Of a stretch of 64,000 bases of DNA, positions 51,844-61,328 are shown in pieces (the stretch's first letter is position 1; every line of letters begins with the position of its first letter). Below the pieces are notes generated by a model that worked only from the letters and a program-made list of their open reading frames with translations, was not told where the DNA came from and did not search any database. This DNA is from CAXXOK01 sp963675655 (lineage in GTDB: Bacteria; Bacillota; Clostridia; Christensenellales; Aristaeellaceae): contig OY776489.1 in the NCBI GenBank assembly GCA_963675655.1, positions 2,852,001-2,916,000 of the forward strand, in the 5' to 3' direction. A program made the translations under genes and the position numbers.

Positions 51844-52526
51844 TTGTCGTTTTTCAAAAAAGCCTCGCACTTCGGCATATCGGCCATTTGGATTTAATGC
51901 GTGCTATGCAGCGGGCGCTTCGGCGCAGCAACTTGCCTATCTGTTATAGCAAGGGTTTTAACCCGCATATCAATCTCAGCTTTGCATCCCCCCTATCCGT
52001 CGGGGTGGTAGGTATGCACGAGATTATGGATGTTCCGGTAAACCAATCCTGTGAAGCAGAAGATTTTCGCAAAGCGCTTTCTAATGCATTACCGCCCGCG
52101 CTTCCGATAATCTCGGTGCGTGCGGTGGGAGACGATTTTCCGACACTCATGGCTTTGGTTGCTGGTTCCCAGCTGCGTATGTGTTTTCAAACAAGTGAAG
52201 CTGCCGATAAGGTTGCGCTGGCGCTGGACCGCTTTATGCTTACGGATGAGTGCATTACCTTGCGGCGCACGAAAAGCGGAGAGAACATGACCAACATCCG
52301 CCCTTTCGTTGCCACAGCAAGCTGTGAAAAAACTGAGGGCGAATACACCATACGCTGCGAAATTCGCAACCGGCCGGAAGGATCATTAAAACCCGCCGTA
52401 CTCATGCAGGCGCTTTGTGAAATGGCTGATGTTGAACCCATATACTACCTTGCCTATCGAGACCGTATCCTGACGAGCAATAAGGACGGAACGATGATCC
52501 CTCTGGAGGCGTATGAAAATGCCTGA
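51834..52526 (+). CDS. Radical-SAM-linked DUF2344 protein
   Basis: A 230-residue protein of the TIGR03936/DUF2344 family, starting MRMIVVFQKSLALRHIGHLD and containing YSKGFNPHINLSFASPLSVG. It is nearly always next to, or fused with, the preceding radical SAM protein and probably works with it. It overlaps that gene by ten bases. An in-frame TTG at 51825 is possible. It overlaps rng at its end. Confidence 0.88.
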   Translation: MRMIVVFQKSLALRHIGHLDLMRAMQRALRRSNLPICYSKGFNPHINLSFASPLSVGVVGMHEIMDVPVNQSCEAEDFRKALSNALPPALPIISVRAVGDDFPTLMALVAGSQLRMCFQTSEAADKVALALDRFMLTDECITLRRTKSGENMTNIRPFVATASCEKTEGEYTIRCEIRNRPEGSLKPAVLMQALCEMADVEPIYYLAYRDRILTSNKDGTMIPLEAYENA

Positions 52527-53733
52527 TTCGCTTAGTATATTGGTTAAAGCCAAACAGCAGCACCGCGAAACAGCTGTATCGGAAAAAGGAAAACTGGTGG
52601 AGTATTATGCGGAACACGAGGACGAAACCTCGTTGGTCGGCGCAATCTTCCTTGGCGTGGTAGAAAATGTCGTACCGGCTATGAAGGCGGCGTTTATTAA
52701 CATCGGGCAGAAGCAAAACGGCTTCTTGCCGCTTCAAGAAATGCAAAGCTTTACGGAGCAGGGCAAAGGTGAGACGCTTGTTTCAGGGCGGGAAGTGCTG
52801 GTGCAAGTGAAAAAGGATGCGCGTGATGAAAAAGGCGCTTATCTCACTAGAGATATTGCCTTGCCCGGGCAGCACCTGATTTATATGCCGATGAATCAAT
52901 ATATCGGCGTCAGTAAACGTGTGCAAAGCGAAAGCGACAGGGAAAAATTGGTGCAGCAGGGGAAAGAGTTAAGCGGCGGCAATTTTGGGCTGATCATGCG
53001 CTACGGTGCGCTGCATGCCCGGTATGAAGCGGTACAGGCGGAAGTGTCTGAAATGGCTGAACACTGGGAAGCCCTTGAGGCTAAAGTCAAGCATGCTAAA
53101 CCACCGGCGATGTTATACCGTGAACCCTCCGCGCTAGCCGCCCTAATCAGAGATTATTCACCGCGTTATCGCATCAACGTTACCTGCAACGATGCGGTGA
53201 ACCGTATGCCGTCGCCGCCCGTAGGACTTATGTGGGAGCAGTTGAATGGTGTGGAGATGGAAGCCGCTTGGCATGCCGCACATGTACAGGAGCAGCTCCA
53301 GGAGGCGCTGAATCGCACGGTGCCGCTACCTGGTGGGGGCTCGCTGGTGATCGATCAGCGGGAGGCGCTCACGACGATTGATGTTAACTCTGGAAAATTC
53401 ATAAGCCATTCTGACCGCCCATTGGCACTGCGACAGAATTTACTGGCGTGTGCGCCCATTGCCCGGCAGATCCGGCTGCGTAATTTGGGCGGTATCATCC
53501 TGATCGATTTTATTGACATGGCAGAAGAAGACGAGCGCATGCAGGTCATTGCCCTACTGGAAGCGGAATTGGCGCGGGAACGCGGTAAAAACGTACTGCA
53601 CGGATTTACCAGCCTGGGTCTATTGGAAATGACACGTAAACGTACCGGACTTTCTTTGCGGGATATGGTGCAAGCCCCCTGCAAAGTATGCGGCGGTACA
53701 GGTTATACCATGGGAAGGGAACAAGAAACGTGA
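52513..53733 (+). CDS. rng: Ribonuclease E/G family protein
   Basis: A 406-residue RNase G-like endoribonuclease acting on single-stranded RNA. An S1-like region (about 35-120) is followed by the RNase domain with ALTTIDVNSGKF and GGIILIDFIDM, which carry the two catalytic metal-binding Asp residues, and the zinc-link motif CKVCGGTGYT near the end. The start overlaps DUF2344 by 14 bases; ATG 52519 is an alternative behind GGAGG. Cotranscribed with the radical SAM pair, as in many Clostridia where rplU-rpmA would follow; here miaB does. Confidence 0.93.
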   Translation: MKMPDSLSILVKAKQQHRETAVSEKGKLVEYYAEHEDETSLVGAIFLGVVENVVPAMKAAFINIGQKQNGFLPLQEMQSFTEQGKGETLVSGREVLVQVKKDARDEKGAYLTRDIALPGQHLIYMPMNQYIGVSKRVQSESDREKLVQQGKELSGGNFGLIMRYGALHARYEAVQAEVSEMAEHWEALEAKVKHAKPPAMLYREPSALAALIRDYSPRYRINVTCNDAVNRMPSPPVGLMWEQLNGVEMEAAWHAAHVQEQLQEALNRTVPLPGGGSLVIDQREALTTIDVNSGKFISHSDRPLALRQNLLACAPIARQIRLRNLGGIILIDFIDMAEEDERMQVIALLEAELARERGKNVLHGFTSLGLLEMTRKRTGLSLRDMVQAPCKVCGGTGYTMGREQET

Positions 53734-55124
53734 GCAGAACCCCTGTATTTGTTACTAAGGCCGAGCAACAGCAGCAGGAAGACGCAATAGAGCGTATTGC
53801 AGCGCTTCCGAATCGGCCAGCAAGCTACCATATTGTTACGTACGGCTGTCAAATGAACGCGCATGACAGCGAAAAACTTTCCGGCATGTTGGATGCAATG
53901 GGTATGAACGAAGCGGAAGACCGCACCCATGCGGATTTGGTGTTGTTCAACACCTGCTGTATCCGGGATAACGCAGAGCGCCGTGCGCTTGGTAACGTGT
54001 ATTGGCTCAAAGAGATTAAAAAGAATAAACCAGATTTGCTCATCGGTGTATGCGGCTGTATGGTACAGCAGCCGGAAATGGCCGAACGGATTTTAAAGCA
54101 ATATCCCTTTATCGATTTGGCTTTTGGCACGCATAATCTGCATCAACTGCCGACGCTGTTAGAATCGCTATTAACAAAGCACGAGCGGGTCGTTAGCGTT
54201 ACCGGGCAGGAAACGCTGATTGCCGAAGGTGTGCCAACAAAGCGCTTATCGGATTACAAGGCGTATATCACCATCATGTATGGCTGTGATAATTATTGCT
54301 CTTATTGCATCGTGCCTTATGTGCGCGGCCGGGAGCGCAGCCGGAAAATGGATGATATTCTGCGGGAAGCGGAAACGCTTGTGCAAAACGGCGCGCAGGA
54401 AATCATGCTGCTGGGGCAGAATGTGAACAGCTATGGCGATGGCGCGGTGGAAAGCTTCCCCGAGCTTCTGCATCAGCTGGACATACTCGGTGTACCGCGC
54501 ATCCGTTTTATGACATCCCATCCCAAGGATTTATCCGACGAATTAATCGATGTTATGGCAAACGGGAAACATATCTGCAATCACCTTCATTTGCCAATTC
54601 AAAGCGGTAATAATGAAATTCTGGCCGCGATGAACCGCCGCTATACCCGTGAAAGCTATCTGCAAAAAGTATCCGCCCTGCGAAAAGCCATACCGGACAT
54701 TGGGCTGACGACGGATTTCATCGTCGGATTTCCTGGGGAGACCGAAGCGCAGTTTATGGATACGGTTTCATTGGTGCGTGAAGTTGGGTATGATTCTGCA
54801 TTCACCTTTATCTACAGCCCGCGTAAAGGCACGGCTGCGGCAAAGCTGCCGGGGCAGATTGAAGAAGCTGTAACGAAAGACAGAATTCAGCGTCTGATCG
54901 CTGCAGTGGAAGAAAACACAGTCGCCATGCATCAGCCATTGATTGGCCGGGATGAGCAGGTACTGGTGGAGAATATTAGCAAACGGGACCCAAGTAAAGT
55001 ATCCGGGAAAGGTACCCGCGCAATGACCATTACTTTTGATGGGAGCGCGGAGGATATCGGGAAAATTATTCCGGTTACGATAACATCTGCGGCAGCAAAC
55101 ACGCTGCGCGCAACCAGAAAGTAA
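53730..55124 (+). CDS. miaB: tRNA-2-methylthio-N6-dimethylallyladenosine synthase MiaB
   Basis: A 464-residue radical SAM methylthiotransferase modifying A37 of tRNAs read with UNN codons. The N-terminal domain has three cluster Cys in YGCQMN, NTCCIRDNAE and VCGCM; the radical SAM core has YGCDNYCSYCIVPYVRGRE in family order; a TRAM domain closes the protein. GTG 53730 overlaps the rng stop (GTGA). MiaA, the enzyme for the preceding step, is in the same run at 60351. Confidence 0.96.
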   Translation: MSRTPVFVTKAEQQQQEDAIERIAALPNRPASYHIVTYGCQMNAHDSEKLSGMLDAMGMNEAEDRTHADLVLFNTCCIRDNAERRALGNVYWLKEIKKNKPDLLIGVCGCMVQQPEMAERILKQYPFIDLAFGTHNLHQLPTLLESLLTKHERVVSVTGQETLIAEGVPTKRLSDYKAYITIMYGCDNYCSYCIVPYVRGRERSRKMDDILREAETLVQNGAQEIMLLGQNVNSYGDGAVESFPELLHQLDILGVPRIRFMTSHPKDLSDELIDVMANGKHICNHLHLPIQSGNNEILAAMNRRYTRESYLQKVSALRKAIPDIGLTTDFIVGFPGETEAQFMDTVSLVREVGYDSAFTFIYSPRKGTAAAKLPGQIEEAVTKDRIQRLIAAVEENTVAMHQPLIGRDEQVLVENISKRDPSKVSGKGTRAMTITFDGSAEDIGKIIPVTITSAAANTLRATRK

Positions 55125-55139
55125 AGGAGAATCACAACC

Positions 55140-55544
55140 ATGGAAAATGTACTTAACCAAGCAGAACAGCTCGCGGAAGCGATTTTGGAGAGCGAAGAAT
55201 TTATCAAAATGCGTTTAGCCGAACAAGCGGCTATGCGCGATGAAGGCGCTATCCAGTTGATAGAAGCGTATTCCAGCCAGCGCCAGGAAGTGGAAAACCT
55301 GCTTGCCTCAAGCGATATGGATCACGACGCTCTAGCGCAGGCCGGCACCAAGCTGGAAGATGCACAAAAGGCGATGGATGAAAATTCGCTGATTCAAAAC
55401 ATGCGCAGTGCAAACGACACCTTCAACAATATGATGCAGCAGGTGAATAAAATCATCAAATTTGTGGTAACCGGCGAAAGCGATGAAGAGGACAGCTGCT
55501 CCGGCTCCTGCTCCAGCTGCGGCGGAAGTTGCCACTGCAACTAA
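55140..55544 (+). CDS. YlbF/YmcA-family protein with cysteine-rich tail
   Basis: A 134-residue helical protein matching the YlbF/YmcA family (com_ylbF). In Bacillus YlbF, YmcA and YaaT form a complex that affects RNase Y activity and binds iron-sulfur clusters. Here the body (about 1-110) is followed by an acidic DEED stretch and a tail with five cysteines: C120, C124, C127, C131, C133 (CSGSCSSCGGSCHCN). The tail looks made to bind a metal or cluster. It lies between miaB and mutS. Confidence 0.8.
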   Translation: MENVLNQAEQLAEAILESEEFIKMRLAEQAAMRDEGAIQLIEAYSSQRQEVENLLASSDMDHDALAQAGTKLEDAQKAMDENSLIQNMRSANDTFNNMMQQVNKIIKFVVTGESDEEDSCSGSCSSCGGSCHCN

Positions 55545-55704
55545 GAAATACACTTTGCATGGTTCCGGGTGCTTTTTTATAGCGTTGTTCCGCTTTAGGC
55601 GCAGTGAAAGTTTTTTTAACTTACTTCACAGCACATAGCAGCGGCGAAATACGTAATATTCTCACCCGGAGCCTGCATTCTTAAACGTGAAAGGAACGAC
55701 CGCT

Positions 55705-58302
55705 ATGCCCGTAACGCCTATGATGCAGCAGTATTTGGATGTAAAACAAAGGCATCCGGACTGCATCGTTTTTTTTCGTCTCGGTGATTTTTACGAGATG
55801 TTCTTTGAGGACGCCAAACTCGTTTCCCGGGAATTGGAATTAACGTTAACCGGCAAGGATTGCGGGCTCAGCGAGCGTGCGCCGATGTGCGGCATTCCCT
55901 ATCACGCTGCGGCTACGTATGTATCCCGCTTGATTGAGCGGGGGTATAAAGTGGCGATCTGCGAGCAGCTGTCGGACCCAGCGTTTAGCAAGGGGCTTGT
56001 GGAGCGAGATGTGGTACGCATCATCACCCCCGGCACGGTAGTCGATCCGGCGATGCTGGACGAAAAAAGCAATAGCTATATTCTCTGCGTCGCCTTCCAT
56101 AATAAGGAAGCGACGCTTGCCTATACGGATGTGAGCACAGGTGAATTTGTAATTCATTTGCTTACGAATGCCTCTGTTCAACTGCGTGATGAGCTTACGC
56201 GTATTCGCCCTCACGAGGTGTTAACCAACGACGAGCGAATGCTTGCTGAGTATTTGGAGGATACAGTTGCCGTAGCGCAGCTACCCGCGGCTGCGTTTGA
56301 ACGTAAAAGCGCCGTAGAGCAGGTACTTAAACATTTCCATATCACATCTGTTACGGCGCTTGGGTTGGAAAGTCGGGATAAGCGCATTACTGCGGCAGGC
56401 GCACTGCTGCGGTATTTGAATGAGACGCAGAAAAATTCGCTGGAGCATATTACGCAGATTACACCGTATCAAAGCGGAGATACGATGTATCTGGATCGAA
56501 TGACCCGGCGGAATCTGGAGCTTACGCAAAGCATGCACAGCGGCGAAAGGCGCGGATCCTTACTGTGGCTGCTGGATCAAACCAGTACGGCCATGGGTGC
56601 CAGACTGCTGAAAACATGGGTGGAAGAACCGCTGATTAATCTTTCCCGTATCGAAGCACGCTTATCCGCTGTTGAGGCGTTAAAAGACGATTATATGACA
56701 GCGGATGAATTGACGGAAGAACTTGCAAATATCGCTGATTTGGAGCGGCTGCTTGGCAAAATCAGCTATGGAAGCCTGAATGCGAGGGATTGTTTGGCGT
56801 TGCAACGCTCGCTGACTGCAATTACGCCGATAAAAACGCTCCTTTCCGGGTTTACGGTTCCGGCTGTATCCGCGCTGGGACACACGTTGTCTCCCTTAAC
56901 CTCATTATGCGAGTTGCTGACAAAGGCCATTCATCCGGATGCGCCGCCTACGCTCACAGACGGCGGCATCATCGCAGACGGATACAATACTGAATTAGAC
57001 GAATACCGCGAAGCATCTATTAACGGCAAACAATGGATACTGGATCTGGAAACAACAGAACGGCAGGAAACCGGTATTAAAAACCTGCGCATCCAATATA
57101 ACAAGGTTTTTGGCTATTTTATCGAGGTAACCAAGAGCAATCTTGCTAATGTACCGCTTCGGTATACCCGTAAACAGACGTTGACGAACTGCGAGCGCTT
57201 TATCACCCCGGAACTAAACGAGATCGAGCGTAAAATCACCGGTGCCCAACAAGCCGCTTTGGCACTGGAAATGCAGTTGTTTGCAGAAATTCGCGATGCG
57301 ATTGCAAAAGAAATTCCGGCAATCCAGCAGAATGCGCAAGCGATTAAGACGCTGGATGCTTTATTATCCCTTGCTAAGGTGGCGCGGGAATTTGGCTACG
57401 TAAAACCCTTGATGACGCAGGATGGGCAGATACATATACAGTCAAGCAGACACCCACTCGTGGAGCGGATGCAAAACGATACGCCGTTCGTACCTAACGA
57501 CGTATTGCTGGATGATAATGAAAACCGTATGCTGATTATTACCGGACCCAATATGGCAGGGAAAAGCACTTATATGCGCCAGGTTGCACAGATTGTGGTC
57601 ATGGCGCATATTGGCAGCTTTGTACCGGCGGAAAGTGCGCAAATCAGCTTGTGCGATCGTGTATTTACCCGCATCGGCGCATCGGATGATCTGGCTGGCG
57701 GTCAGAGCACCTTTATGGTGGAAATGAGCGAGACAGCCAACATTCTTCGAAACGCAACGCCGCAGTCGCTGGTGATACTGGACGAAATTGGCCGCGGTAC
57801 CAGCACCTTTGACGGCCTCAGCATCGCGTGGGCAGTCGTGGAATATATACTGGATCAAAAGAAGTGTGGCGCGAAAACGCTGTTTGCGACCCACTATCAT
57901 GAATTGAGCGAGCTGGAAGGGCGCTTCGCCGGGGTAAAAAACTATTGCATCACTGTAATGGAACATGGCGAGGATGTTATTTTTCTTCGTAAAATACAGC
58001 CCGGCGGTGCTGATAAAAGCTACGGTGTGCATGTGGCACGACTGGCGGGGATACCCGCGTCGGTTGTCGCGCGTGCACACGAAATACAGGCGCGGCTGGA
58101 AGTCAGCGATATAAATCAAGAGACCATAAGCCAAAATATACTGGAAAAGAAGAAAAAAGCGCAACGGCAGACGGATTTGTTCCATTTGGAGCAAGATCAA
58201 CTAGTGGAAGAATTAAAAGAGCTGGACGTGTTATCCATTACACCAATGGATGCGCTTAACACCCTTTTCCGTTTGCGGGAAAAAGCACGGCGCATGAACT
58301 GA
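55705..58302 (+). CDS. mutS: DNA mismatch repair protein MutS
   Basis: An 865-residue mismatch-recognition ATPase. The N-terminal mismatch-binding motif FFRLGDFYEMFFEDA, connector, lever and clamp, then the ATPase with GPNMAGKSTYMRQ (near residue 614), the signature GGQSTFMVEM and ILDEIGRGTSTFDG are all complete. ATG 55705 has AAAGGA nine bases upstream; GTG 55687 is less likely. A long-range complementarity (TCCGGGTG 55564-55571 and CACCCGGA 55663-55670) lies in its leader. Confidence 0.98.
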   Translation: MPVTPMMQQYLDVKQRHPDCIVFFRLGDFYEMFFEDAKLVSRELELTLTGKDCGLSERAPMCGIPYHAAATYVSRLIERGYKVAICEQLSDPAFSKGLVERDVVRIITPGTVVDPAMLDEKSNSYILCVAFHNKEATLAYTDVSTGEFVIHLLTNASVQLRDELTRIRPHEVLTNDERMLAEYLEDTVAVAQLPAAAFERKSAVEQVLKHFHITSVTALGLESRDKRITAAGALLRYLNETQKNSLEHITQITPYQSGDTMYLDRMTRRNLELTQSMHSGERRGSLLWLLDQTSTAMGARLLKTWVEEPLINLSRIEARLSAVEALKDDYMTADELTEELANIADLERLLGKISYGSLNARDCLALQRSLTAITPIKTLLSGFTVPAVSALGHTLSPLTSLCELLTKAIHPDAPPTLTDGGIIADGYNTELDEYREASINGKQWILDLETTERQETGIKNLRIQYNKVFGYFIEVTKSNLANVPLRYTRKQTLTNCERFITPELNEIERKITGAQQAALALEMQLFAEIRDAIAKEIPAIQQNAQAIKTLDALLSLAKVAREFGYVKPLMTQDGQIHIQSSRHPLVERMQNDTPFVPNDVLLDDNENRMLIITGPNMAGKSTYMRQVAQIVVMAHIGSFVPAESAQISLCDRVFTRIGASDDLAGGQSTFMVEMSETANILRNATPQSLVILDEIGRGTSTFDGLSIAWAVVEYILDQKKCGAKTLFATHYHELSELEGRFAGVKNYCITVMEHGEDVIFLRKIQPGGADKSYGVHVARLAGIPASVVARAHEIQARLEVSDINQETISQNILEKKKKAQRQTDLFHLEQDQLVEELKELDVLSITPMDALNTLFRLREKARRMN

Positions 58303-58342
58303 AGTTGATGATTTAGCAGATAACGATAAAAAGGAGCGAAGC

Positions 58343-60340
58343 ATGGAATACCAACCGATCCTGAAACTGTCCGATGAAGTGATCGGACAGATTGCTGCCG
58401 GCGAAGTGGTAGAGCGCCCGGCTGCCGCTGTAAAAGAGCTGGTTGAAAACAGCATCGATGCAGGCGCAACTGCGGTAACGGTGGAACTGACCGACGGCGG
58501 GATTACCGCTATTCGTGTAAGTGATAACGGCAGGGGAATACCGGCTTCGCAAATGAAAATGGCATTTGAGCGCCATGCCACAAGCAAACTGATTACGGCA
58601 GACGATTTATACAGTGTTCAAACGCTGGGTTTTCGCGGAGAGGCGTTGGCGAGTATAGCGGCTGTCAGTAAAGTCAGTTGTATTTCTCGTATCAAAGACG
58701 CTTCCTTTGGCATCAAGGCGCAGGTGGAAGCAGGAGCAATAACTGGGATTACGGAATCCGCCAGCCCTGTTGGCACCAGCGTGACGGTTAAAGAGCTATT
58801 TTATAACGTGCCGGTGCGATTGAAGTTTTTAAAAAAACCTGCAGCCGAAGCGGCATATGTATCGGATTATATTATGCGGTTGATACTCAGCCGACCGGAC
58901 GTAGCTTTCCGTTTCGTAAATCAGGGAAAAACAATATATCGCAGTGCTGGAGACGGTACATTGGAATCCGCTATTTATTGTGTCTACGGCAAGGATGCGC
59001 TGCGTGGAATGCGGCATGTTTCGGGTACGCAATCAGGGCTGCTTCTGGATGGCTATATTGGTGTTGGCGAATTTTCCCGCGGGAATCGCAACCACCAAAG
59101 CTTTTTTATTAATGGACGTTTTTTCCGGGATGAGCGAATCAGCCGGGCGTTGGAAACCGGCTGTGAAGGCTTTGTAATGGTTGGGAGATACCCGATCTGC
59201 GCGCTGGCGCTGCAATTGCCCTATCGGCAAGTGGATGTAAATGTGCATCCTAATAAGCTGGAAGTACGCTTTCAAAACGCTGAGGCCGTGCTGACTGCTA
59301 TTGAAAGTTTAACCAAGCAGGCGCTTCACTTGGATACCGTACAACAAAAGATAGCGGGGGAACCGAGTGCGCAGCCGTTGCGTATGGAGAGCCCGATTCA
59401 AGTGATTCCGCTTAAAGACGAAGATTTAAAAAGCAGTGTTCCTCAAGCTATGCCGGAAAGCGTGCAGAATGTGACGATACCGTCACTACGGGAGCCTCCA
59501 ACGGAGCTCACCCAGACGATTGAAGCATTGCAGCAGGAAACCGATCAATTTGATAGACCGCAAGCAAAAGAAGAGCGAGTTACTAACGTAGTCGCTCCCG
59601 ATGCTTCCGTGGTACGGATTGAAGAAGTGCATACGGTATCGCAGGAACAGCAGACAGTTAATCCACCGACACATCCGGAAACTACTGCTGTTTATAAGGC
59701 TTTTCAACCGGAAATTTCCCTGCAGGAACCGGTACAAGAGCGAATGGCACAGACAGAACCGCAGGAAGCGCTGCGCTATATTGGGGCTGTCTTTAAAACG
59801 TTTTTATTGTTTGAAATCGGTGAGCGGCTCTTGATGGTTGACCAGCACGCAGCGCATGAACGGGTACTGTATGATCGGTATATAGCACGCTATCAAGGTG
59901 TAATGGTTTCACAAAGGCTCATCGCGCCGCAAATGGTACGCTTAACCGCACAGGATGTGCAGCGGCTTTCAGAAATCAATGATGAGCTGTCGGACATTGG
60001 TTTTGATGTAGAGGCTTTTGACGAAACGACGGTTGCAGTACGGGCCATTCCGGTCATACTGGGGCAGAATGAACCGGTTCGGGATTGGCTTGTGGATTTT
60101 CTGGATGAAACGAGAACCAATCGCGGGGCTGTAACCCACGACCGTTTGCGCTCACAAGTCGCACAAATGGCTTGTAAGCATGCCATTAAAGGCGGAGATG
60201 TTCTGACTGATGCCGACGTGGAAGAGATACTGGCGCAAATGCTGGAAACCGGCACCCAGCCGACATGCCCGCACGGACGGCCTATTGTAACGGAATGGTC
60301 GCGCCGTGACCTGGAAAAACGCTTTAAGCGGATACCATAG
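58343..60340 (+). CDS. mutL: DNA mismatch repair protein MutL (endonuclease type)
   Basis: A 665-residue GHKL ATPase. The N-terminal ATPase has IGQIAAGEVVERP, VKELVENSIDAGA and GFRGEALASI. A Pro/Gln/Glu-rich linker (about 335-470) leads to the C-terminal nuclease domain with DQHAAHERVLYD near residue 500, a form of the DQHA(x)2E(x)4E motif whose last Glu is Asp, plus CKHAIKGGD and CPHGRPIV. Such MutL proteins nick DNA themselves; MutH is absent as expected. It follows mutS by 40 bases. Confidence 0.97.
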   Translation: MEYQPILKLSDEVIGQIAAGEVVERPAAAVKELVENSIDAGATAVTVELTDGGITAIRVSDNGRGIPASQMKMAFERHATSKLITADDLYSVQTLGFRGEALASIAAVSKVSCISRIKDASFGIKAQVEAGAITGITESASPVGTSVTVKELFYNVPVRLKFLKKPAAEAAYVSDYIMRLILSRPDVAFRFVNQGKTIYRSAGDGTLESAIYCVYGKDALRGMRHVSGTQSGLLLDGYIGVGEFSRGNRNHQSFFINGRFFRDERISRALETGCEGFVMVGRYPICALALQLPYRQVDVNVHPNKLEVRFQNAEAVLTAIESLTKQALHLDTVQQKIAGEPSAQPLRMESPIQVIPLKDEDLKSSVPQAMPESVQNVTIPSLREPPTELTQTIEALQQETDQFDRPQAKEERVTNVVAPDASVVRIEEVHTVSQEQQTVNPPTHPETTAVYKAFQPEISLQEPVQERMAQTEPQEALRYIGAVFKTFLLFEIGERLLMVDQHAAHERVLYDRYIARYQGVMVSQRLIAPQMVRLTAQDVQRLSEINDELSDIGFDVEAFDETTVAVRAIPVILGQNEPVRDWLVDFLDETRTNRGAVTHDRLRSQVAQMACKHAIKGGDVLTDADVEEILAQMLETGTQPTCPHGRPIVTEWSRRDLEKRFKRIP

Positions 60341-60350
60341 GAGAAGGCAC

Positions 60351-61328
60351 ATGCAAAAAACACCCGTATTGTGCGTGGTAGGGCCGACAGCCAGCGGTAA
60401 ATCGGCGCTGGCTATAAAACTGGCTCAAGCTTTTGATGGTGAAATTATCAATATGGATAGCATGCAGATATACCGTGGCATGGATATCGGCACAGCGAAA
60501 CCAACGCTGGAAGAAAGATGCGGGATACCTCATCATCTACTGGATATTGTCTCGCCTTTTGCTTCTTTTTCCGTCGCCCAATATGCGGCCTTGGCGGAAG
60601 AAACACTGCACGCGGTATACGCAAGGTATAAGCTACCGATTTTAGTTGGCGGTACTGGGTTTTACCTTCGTGCACTGACAGATGGGTTGGCTCTGGGCGG
60701 TATACCAAGCGATCCGGAACTGCGCGAGCAGATTAAGGCCGCAGCTTCTACAGAAGAGGGTAAACAGGCGCTCTATGCGAAGCTTATGGAAGCGGACCCG
60801 ATAACAGCAGCAAAATTGCATCCAAACGATCTGGTACGTGTATCCCGCGCGATGGAGGTTTATCACCTTACCGGCAAGCCGCTTTCTGCGCAAAACACAA
60901 CACCTGTACAGGAGCGACCCTTTTTGTTTTGCATGTTGGGAACAACGCTCAAGCGCGATAAGCTTTATCAAAAGGTGGAGAAACGTATAGACAGTATGAT
61001 GGAAAGCGGGCTATTGGAAGAAGTAAAAAAACTGTTGGCACAGGGTGTTCCTCCCGAAGCACAAGCAATGCAGGGCATTGGGTATAAGGAATTGGTGCCG
61101 GTATTGCAAGGGCATCAACCGCTGGATACGGCAATTGCTTTGCTGAAACGCAACACCAGAAGATACGCTAAACGGCAGTGGACGTGGTTTAACGCTGAAA
61201 GCCGCGTGCACTGGCTGGATATGGATTCACCGGAAAGCACGCATACAGCTTTACAGATCGCAAAGGAGTTTTGGAGTAACAATGATGATGACGCAAAAGG
61301 TGGAAGAAGCTCAGAAACGTTGTGCTAA
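60351..61328 (+). CDS. miaA: tRNA dimethylallyltransferase MiaA
   Basis: A 325-residue enzyme that adds a dimethylallyl group to A37 of tRNA, the substrate later methylthiolated by MiaB. It has the P-loop VVGPTASGKSALA, IINMDSMQIYRGMDIGTAKP in two parts, HHLLDIVSP, LVGGTGFYLRAL and the C-terminal RYAKRQWTWF. ATG 60351 follows AGGAGAAGG. Its end overlaps the next gene by 47 bases. The hfq gene that often follows miaA is not here. Confidence 0.97.
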   Translation: MQKTPVLCVVGPTASGKSALAIKLAQAFDGEIINMDSMQIYRGMDIGTAKPTLEERCGIPHHLLDIVSPFASFSVAQYAALAEETLHAVYARYKLPILVGGTGFYLRALTDGLALGGIPSDPELREQIKAAASTEEGKQALYAKLMEADPITAAKLHPNDLVRVSRAMEVYHLTGKPLSAQNTTPVQERPFLFCMLGTTLKRDKLYQKVEKRIDSMMESGLLEEVKKLLAQGVPPEAQAMQGIGYKELVPVLQGHQPLDTAIALLKRNTRRYAKRQWTWFNAESRVHWLDMDSPESTHTALQIAKEFWSNNDDDAKGGRSSETLC

